DNA of 64,000 bases, taken from DATEMU01 sp964414585 (GTDB lineage: Bacteria; Planctomycetota; Phycisphaerae; UBA1845; UTPLA1). Positions 58,664 to 64,000 of this stretch are shown one piece after another; positions within the stretch are counted from its first letter, which is position 1, and each line of letters begins with the position of its first letter. Both the position numbers and the translations under genes were made by a program. The stretch lies in contig CAYPXR010000025.1 in assembly GCA_964414585.1 (NCBI GenBank), forward strand, positions 1-64,000. The letters are read 5' to 3'. The notes below the pieces were generated by a model that was given only the letters and a program-made list of their open reading frames with translations, did no database searches and was not told the origin of the DNA.

Positions 58664-60982
58664 TTATGAAGCGGTTCGTCGTCCAATCGTGCTTTTTTCA
58701 GGCATCCAAAGGCTCAATTCGCCTGCCATGATCATTGCGAGCATCGGGATCAGAGGAATCCAGACGACCGTGGCCCATCGGACCATGACGAAGCTCGCGA
58801 CCAGTCCCGTAGCGGTCGCGGCGGCCACCAGCAGATAGGCCTTCCAGCGTCGTCGGGAGGTCATCGCGGCAAACAGACACCCCAACAAGGCGCCGCCGAT
58901 GTTCAACGCCGTTCGCATCATGGTGTGCGGGCGATCGACCGCCATCGATCGCAACATCATATCGATCCCCACGGCATGCGCGTAACAGCCCGGCAGCGTG
59001 CGGCCATCCGGATGAGAATGCCGATCTGTTCGACCGTGCATATCGCCGATGACGATCACCTTTCCACGGAACAGGTCGTCAAGTTCTCCCGCCTTGATTG
59101 AAAAGACCTTTGAATATTCGGTTGTGGTCGCGGCGAAAGCATGGTCGTCGGGCATTGGCAGAACAAAATAGCCGACGCGGTCTCCCGCTTTGAGCCCCAT
59201 TTCCGGCGTATCAGCGGGCACCGATTTCAGGTAGGTCAGATCGACGTGATCGGATTGTTCGAGGAGTATCCTGGACTGGGGGACGGCTGGCTCCGCCTTG
59301 TAATAAAGAACCTCCACGGCTTCATTCGACTCATCGATGCGAAAAGCCGGTTCGGCGTCCGGATGGCGACAGGCTGCCAGTGTGGTCAGCGCCATCGAAG
59401 GAAGCGGTTCGGCCAGGCCGCGCTGCATGAAAAGCACCAGGTGCCAGGGGGATTCCTTTGTCAGGCCAGCAACGGGGCGACCCCAGCGGACGTGAGGAGC
59501 GATCGTGCGGCTCAACTTTGCTGCCGACAATCCCTGGAGCGGCCATTCGGTCACGTTGACGATGACGTCCGCGCCGGCGTCGCGCAGGGCCATTGCGCCG
59601 CGCGCAAAATCCGCATCAAACGGCGTGTCACTTTCGAAGGTAATGTCGAAAGCAACGGCCCTTACGCCGGTGCGGGCCAAACGTTCCATCAACCGGCCAT
59701 GCAGGCGGCGCAGGCTTCGACGATTGTTCTTTGTAACGTCGGACAGCGACTCCTGCCGAGCCAGCGCGTCGATATCGGTCTCATCCGTCAGCGCGATCAG
59801 GCGGACCTGTTGAAGCGCGGCATTCGGCGTCGTCGTCACGAGTTGGTCTGTGAGGAAGCGATCAAGGACGATGGAGGCCCGAGTCCATTTGAAGAACAAG
59901 GGCTCGCCGATCCAGGCTGCGAAGAGCGTGGCCACGGAAACGATGGCCAGCTGCACCGCGACGGGATGCCGGGCGACGCCCTGGCGGAGGTGCCGGCGGA
60001 GCAGATCGATGACGCTGTCCTGCTTCGCCGAAATGGTCGAGCCTGCCAGGAAGGCGCGGAGGTCCTCGGCCAAAGCTGCCGCGGAGGGATATCGGCGCTC
60101 GCGTTCTTTGGCGAGACACTTCAGGACGATCGTATCCAAATCATCTTCGATGCCTTTGCAGATGGAACTGGGCCGCGGGGGCCGGGCGTGCGAGATGTTG
60201 TGAATCGCCTCGGTCCAGGTTCCGTCGGTATCGTAGGGCATGCGTCCGGTCAAGATCATGAAGAGGATAATCCCCAAGGCGTAGATGTCGGTCCGGGCGT
60301 CGATGGCGGCCGGATCGCCGGCGGCCTGCTCCGGGGCAAGGTAGCGCAAGGTGCCCAAGACGGCCCGAGTCGACGAAACCTGCTGGTCCACGTTTTCCGA
60401 CAAAGTGCGCGCCAGTCCGAAATCAAGAATGTGAGGTTGGCCGTCGCTGTCGACGAGGATGTTCTGGGGTTTGAGATCGCGGTGGACAATCCCTTGTGCG
60501 TGGGCATAGGTGACCGCTTCGCAGACGGTGAGCGCGAGCCGGACGATCAGGTCGATCGAGGCGCCCTGGGCGCGGAGGTATTCGTCCAGTCGCAGACCGC
60601 GGACGTAGTCCATGACGTAGAACTGGCGGCCGTCCCTGGTCAAGTCGGCGTGAAAGATCGAGACGATGTTGGGGTGGCGGAGTTGGGCGAGGAGTTCGAT
60701 CTCGCGTTGAAAGCGTCGTCGCGCATCGCGATCGGCGTAATGGCCATGCAGCAAGACCTTGATGGCGACTTTTCGTTTGGTCGCGAGCTGCACCGCCTGA
60801 TAGACGATGCCTTGTCCGCCGCGGCTGATTTCGGCGACGATTTCGAAACCGGGGAATAAGTCGGCCGGCGTTGGCAGCACATCGCTGGGGGCAACGGGGG
60901 AATTGTTCTGTCGCGCAGGAGTGGTGGACTCCGAGCGGTTCTCCCCGGGAGTGGACGGTGGCGAAGTCTCAGACAAGACCAA
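58664..60982 (-). CDS. Serine/threonine protein kinase with C-terminal CHASE2 sensor
   Basis: 772 residues; the start is a TTG, without an ATG alternative. Kinase domain at about 45-310 with glycine loop SRGGQGIVY, the Lys in VAIKVLL, HRDLKPQN, DFG and LAPEQ. A transmembrane helix lies at about 340-362, an extracytoplasmic CHASE2 domain at about 375-680 (DETDIDALARQ, RAVAFDITFESD, GKVIVIGDMHGRTD), and three helices at the C-terminus. CHASE2 is usually N-terminal in cyclases; here it is C-terminal to the kinase, as in other bacterial kinases of this layout. Confidence 0.93.
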   Translation of the reverse strand: MVLSETSPPSTPGENRSESTTPARQNNSPVAPSDVLPTPADLFPGFEIVAEISRGGQGIVYQAVQLATKRKVAIKVLLHGHYADRDARRRFQREIELLAQLRHPNIVSIFHADLTRDGRQFYVMDYVRGLRLDEYLRAQGASIDLIVRLALTVCEAVTYAHAQGIVHRDLKPQNILVDSDGQPHILDFGLARTLSENVDQQVSSTRAVLGTLRYLAPEQAAGDPAAIDARTDIYALGIILFMILTGRMPYDTDGTWTEAIHNISHARPPRPSSICKGIEDDLDTIVLKCLAKERERRYPSAAALAEDLRAFLAGSTISAKQDSVIDLLRRHLRQGVARHPVAVQLAIVSVATLFAAWIGEPLFFKWTRASIVLDRFLTDQLVTTTPNAALQQVRLIALTDETDIDALARQESLSDVTKNNRRSLRRLHGRLMERLARTGVRAVAFDITFESDTPFDADFARGAMALRDAGADVIVNVTEWPLQGLSAAKLSRTIAPHVRWGRPVAGLTKESPWHLVLFMQRGLAEPLPSMALTTLAACRHPDAEPAFRIDESNEAVEVLYYKAEPAVPQSRILLEQSDHVDLTYLKSVPADTPEMGLKAGDRVGYFVLPMPDDHAFAATTTEYSKVFSIKAGELDDLFRGKVIVIGDMHGRTDRHSHPDGRTLPGCYAHAVGIDMMLRSMAVDRPHTMMRTALNIGGALLGCLFAAMTSRRRWKAYLLVAAATATGLVASFVMVRWATVVWIPLIPMLAMIMAGELSLWMPEKSTIGRRTAS

Positions 60983-61162
60983 CTCCGGCCAACGGCGACG
61001 AATTGTCCAATGAGAAGACGGTGGCGATGCAGTGCCCGACTAGAACATTCGCCGCATTAGGTTGAAATAGTATCCGAAACGGCAGGGTCGTGTAAAGGCT
61101 TCGCCCGGCTTGGGTTGCGGGTTGAGCGGCAGAGTCCTAGTCTACCGGTCAGAGGGTTGGGC

Positions 61163-62845
61163 ATGCCACCACTGATTGAGTGCGTTCCGAATTTTTCCGA
61201 AGGCCGCGACCGGGCCGTCATTAAGCAGATCACCGATCAGGTGGAGACGGTTGAGGGTGTTCGCCTGCTCGACGTCGATCCCGGCGCGGCGACGAACCGC
61301 ACCGTCGTGACGTTTGTCGGGCCACCGGAAGCGGTCTGCGAGGCAGCGTTTCGCGCGGCCCGAAAGGCCGCCGAGCTGATCGACATGCGCCGGCACAAGG
61401 GTGAGCACCCGCGATTCGGGGCGATGGACGTCTGCCCGCTGATTCCCATCGCCGGGATCACGATGGAGGAGACGGTCGAATATTCAAAAAAGCTCGGCCG
61501 CCGGCTCGGCGAGGAGTTGGGGATTTCCATCTATCTCTACGAATACGCGGCAACGAAGCCGGATCGCAAGAATCTGGCGAACGTTCGAGCAGGTGAGTAT
61601 GAGGGGCTCGCCGACAAGCTGGGTCGCCCGGAGTGGAAGCCCGATTTCGGCCCGGCGACGCTCAACGAAAAGAGCGGGGCGACGGCGGTCGGAGCGCGGG
61701 ATTTTCTCGTCGCCTACAACGTCAATTTGAACACCACGAGCGTCCGGCGAGCCAACGCCATCGCCTACGACATCCGCGAAAAGGGCCGCGTGAAAACGGT
61801 CGATGGCACGTCAAGCGGCAAGCCGGTGCTCGACGCCAAGGGGGAAAAGGTCTGGACGCCGGGTTCTCTGAAGTGTTGCAAGGCGATCGGCTGGTTCATT
61901 GAAGAATATGGCATCGCGCAGATTTCGATCAACCTGACCAACCTTGCGGTCACGCCGATTCACGTTGCATTTGACGAGTGCTGCAAAAAGGCGGACGCGC
62001 GCGGCGTGCGCGCCACGGGCAGCGAGATCGTGGGCATGGTCCCGCTGGCGGCGATGCTCGAGGCGGGGCGATATTTCCTGCGGAAACAGCAGCGATCCGT
62101 CGGCGTCAGCGACCCGGAGTTGATCAAGATCGCAATCAAAAGCCTGGGGCTGAACGATCTCAGCCCGTTCAAGCCGGAGGAAAAGATCATCGAATACGCC
62201 ATCGCGGACAAGAACGCGAAGCGCCTGGTGGATCGGACGGTCGAGGGCTTCGTGGAATTGACGGCGAGCGAAGCGCCGGCGCCCGGTGGCGGGAGCGTGT
62301 CGGCGATGGTTGGGGCGTTGGGGGCGGCGCTGGCAACGATGGTGGCGAATCTGTCGAGCCACAAACGCGGCTGGGACGAGCGTTGGGAGGAATTTTCCAA
62401 TTGGGCGGATAAGGGCAAGCAGCATTGGACGCGTTTGATGAGGCTTGTGGATGAAGATACGTCGGCGTTCAACGCGCTAATGGCGGCTTTTGGCTTGCCC
62501 AAGAGCAGCGAAGCGGAGAAGTCCGCGCGATCGGCCGCGATTCAAGCGGCGACGAAGCAGGCGATCGAAGCGCCGCTGGCGGTGATGGAAGAGGCGTTGG
62601 CCTCGATGGACGTCATCGCCGCGATGGCCGAGCATGGCATGGAAGCGAGCGTTTCCGATGCCGGGGTCGCGGCAGCCTGTGCCCGCGCGGCGGTGATCGG
62701 AGCACATCTCAACGTGAAGATCAACGCAAAAAGCCTCACCGACAAGTCCGCCCCGGAAGCGTTCGGCAAACGGGCGGGTGAAATCGAAGCCAAGGCGATC
62801 ACCCGTGAGAGGGAGATCATCAATATCGTTGTCGGAAAGCTCTAG
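61163..62845 (+). CDS. ftcD: Glutamate formimidoyltransferase / formimidoyltetrahydrofolate cyclodeaminase, fused
   Basis: 560 residues from the ATG at 61163, with AGAGGG six bases upstream. Formiminotransferase domain (1 to about 320) with IECVPNFSEGRD at the start and RRHKGEHPRFGAMDVCPL. The cyclodeaminase domain (about 370-560) has PGGGSVSAMVGALGAALATM. It transfers the formimino group from formiminoglutamate (made by HutI) to tetrahydrofolate and then releases ammonia. Complete fused form. Confidence 0.93.
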   Translation: MPPLIECVPNFSEGRDRAVIKQITDQVETVEGVRLLDVDPGAATNRTVVTFVGPPEAVCEAAFRAARKAAELIDMRRHKGEHPRFGAMDVCPLIPIAGITMEETVEYSKKLGRRLGEELGISIYLYEYAATKPDRKNLANVRAGEYEGLADKLGRPEWKPDFGPATLNEKSGATAVGARDFLVAYNVNLNTTSVRRANAIAYDIREKGRVKTVDGTSSGKPVLDAKGEKVWTPGSLKCCKAIGWFIEEYGIAQISINLTNLAVTPIHVAFDECCKKADARGVRATGSEIVGMVPLAAMLEAGRYFLRKQQRSVGVSDPELIKIAIKSLGLNDLSPFKPEEKIIEYAIADKNAKRLVDRTVEGFVELTASEAPAPGGGSVSAMVGALGAALATMVANLSSHKRGWDERWEEFSNWADKGKQHWTRLMRLVDEDTSAFNALMAAFGLPKSSEAEKSARSAAIQAATKQAIEAPLAVMEEALASMDVIAAMAEHGMEASVSDAGVAAACARAAVIGAHLNVKINAKSLTDKSAPEAFGKRAGEIEAKAITREREIINIVVGKL

Positions 62846-62874
62846 GCGCCGAGTCACACGGGGCCAGACTAACG

Positions 62875-63672
62875 TCAGGTCGTGACCACTTCCGCCGGCG
62901 TGATATCCGGCGCGATGGTGTTCTTCGCGTCCTGCACGTCCTTATTCATCACGTCGGAATAGATCTTCCCATCGCGGAAGAAGACGACGCGCTGCGTGTA
63001 CAGCGCAATGTCCGCTTCGTGCGTGACCAGGGCGATCGTCAGCCCCTCGTCGCGGTTGAGTTCCTGCAGGATGCGCATGATGTCGATGCCGGTCGCCGTG
63101 TCGAGGTTTCCGGTCGGTTCGTCGGCGAGGACGAGAACGGGCCGCGTGACCAGGGCCCGGGCAATGGCGACGCGCTGTTGCTGGCCGCCGGAGAGTTGAT
63201 TGCTGTGGTGGCGCATCCGATCGCCCAGTCCAACACGATCCAGCATCTCGGCGGCGCGGCGGCGACGTTCGGCGCGTCGCACCCCCTGATAAGTCAGCGG
63301 CATGGCCACGTTGTCCACCACGGTCGTCCGCGAGAGCAGGTTAAAACTTTGAAAGACGAAGCCGATTCGCCGGTTTCGAAGTCTGGCGAGGTCGCGCTTG
63401 GAAAGCCGGGTGACTTCCTGGCCGTCGAGTTCGTACCGGCCGCGGTCACAATGGTCGAGGCAGCCGAGCAGGTGCATGAAGGTCGATTTTCCGGAGCCGC
63501 TCGGGCCCATGATGCCGACGAATTGTCCGCGGGCGATTTCCAGGTCGACGCCGCGGACGGCGGGGACTTCGATGTCGCCGATGTAGTAGGTCTTATGAAG
63601 GTCGCGCACGCGAATCAGCGGTCGATCGTTCCGGTCGCGTTCGACATCGGGATGAGAGGCGAGTGCGGTCAT
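62875..63672 (-). CDS. ABC transporter ATPase (MacB/LolD type)
   Basis: 265 residues. Walker A GPSGSGKST, ABC signature LSGGQQQRVAIARAL, Walker B VLVLADEPTGN and an H-loop (TIALVTHEAD). The type closest in pattern is MacB/LolD/FtsE, which serves efflux or lipoprotein release. The upstream gene encodes an HlyD/MacA-type adaptor, seven bases away, so an efflux operon is likely. The permease gene is not in the window. Confidence 0.93.
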   Translation of the reverse strand: MTALASHPDVERDRNDRPLIRVRDLHKTYYIGDIEVPAVRGVDLEIARGQFVGIMGPSGSGKSTFMHLLGCLDHCDRGRYELDGQEVTRLSKRDLARLRNRRIGFVFQSFNLLSRTTVVDNVAMPLTYQGVRRAERRRRAAEMLDRVGLGDRMRHHSNQLSGGQQQRVAIARALVTRPVLVLADEPTGNLDTATGIDIMRILQELNRDEGLTIALVTHEADIALYTQRVVFFRDGKIYSDVMNKDVQDAKNTIAPDITPAEVVTT

Positions 63673-63679
63673 GATCGCC

Positions 63680-64000
63680 TCAACCGCGCGGGGGGCGCAT
63701 GGTCCGCGCCAAGTCGGGCGAGCCGGAGCCGCGTCCGCGCCAATTTCGCTCGGTGATGACGGCGGCGCCTTCCTTCAATTCGCCGGAAACGAATTCGGTA
63801 TAGGTCCCGTCGGACAGGCCGATCCGGACTTCCAGGGGCTTGGGATCGTTTTTTTCCATGACGTAGACGGTCGGAATCCGCGGACCGCTTCGGTTGCCCT
63901 TGGAGGCCGTAGCCGAATCCGGCGGATTGGGGTTGAAGCGCAAGGCCGCGTTCGGGATGCGGACGACGTTTTCCGCCTTCGCGACTTCGAAAGTCACGTT
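63680..64000 (-). CDS. HlyD/MacA-type periplasmic adaptor, C-terminal part
   Basis: The frame is open to the window edge, so the 5' part is outside. About 107 residues are visible. The string NVVRIPNAALRF and the beta-barrel/membrane-proximal end GLSDGTYTEFVSGELKEGAAVI are typical of RND/ABC adaptor C-termini. Works with the downstream ATPase. Confidence 0.8.
   Translation of the reverse strand, partial: NVTFEVAKAENVVRIPNAALRFNPNPPDSATASKGNRSGPRIPTVYVMEKNDPKPLEVRIGLSDGTYTEFVSGELKEGAAVITERNWRGRGSGSPDLARTMRPPRG

Noticed and set aside
1..64000. CRISPR arrays, tRNA or rRNA genes
   Set aside because: No regularly spaced direct repeats and no cloverleaf or rRNA-like sequence were recognised by eye. 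A covariance-model search would be decisive for tRNAs.

Overview
The window looks like one chromosomal stretch of a GC-rich, diderm member of the Planctomycetota, probably near Phycisphaerae. This is inferred from gene content, not from a marker gene. The clues are an LptE-like lipoprotein and a BamD-like lipoprotein (LPS-type outer membrane), Planctomycete-style zinc-ribbon membrane proteins, a Ser/Thr kinase with a CHASE2 sensor, dockerin-tailed beta-propeller proteins, and a hybrid type II secretion / type IV pilus locus. No rRNA, tRNA, CRISPR array, transposase or integrase was recognised.

Layout. 1-672: 3' end of a GspE/PilB ATPase. 700-6004: an exported endonuclease/phosphatase-like lipoprotein, a PQQ-type sugar dehydrogenase lipoprotein, a UbiA prenyltransferase with a degenerate HPt-like protein, and small membrane proteins. 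6420-8951: clpC with its own promoter and a strong terminator. 9150-10916: a free-standing carrier protein plus adenylation enzyme. 10938-12489: a lower-GC accessory patch with a zinc-ribbon membrane protein, a fossil 3' end of an acyl-CoA dehydrogenase gene and a VapBC-type toxin-antitoxin pair, followed by the intact acyl-CoA dehydrogenase. 13726-17334: an NhaC antiporter and an NSS (MetPS-like) transporter with its 50-residue small subunit.

17492-41201 is the centre of the window: a secretion operon gspF-gspG-(zinc-ribbon/GspG chimera)-gspH-gspI-gspJ-gspK-gspL(PilM+PilN)-gspM(PilO plus a GspC/PilP-like domain)-giant secretin. The last gene runs about 12.9 kb (about 4,305 residues) and carries an N0 domain, about 38 secretin N-type repeats in two arrays, and a C-terminal secretin beta-domain. 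Between the arrays, in frame, lies a complete signal-peptide-like segment preceded by a repeat cut off in the middle. This suggests that a repeat scaffold gene and a secretin gene were fused, or that a second start exists.

41208-64000: a lipoprotein whose signal peptide lies in an intergenic heptamer repeat, a VKOR-DsbA fusion, a three-gene operon of two GT-C-like membrane proteins and an alkaline-phosphatase-family enzyme, an orphan HyuA-C-terminal-like protein, a BamD-like protein, a RelE/ParE-type toxin-antitoxin pair, a 13-repeat propeller protein with a dockerin-like tail, lptE-ftsH, a GNAT acetyltransferase, histidine-degradation genes hutI and ftcD, a CHASE2 kinase, and the start of an ABC/HlyD efflux operon cut by the window end. 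The prepilin peptidase (GspO) and a separate GspC gene are not in the window.
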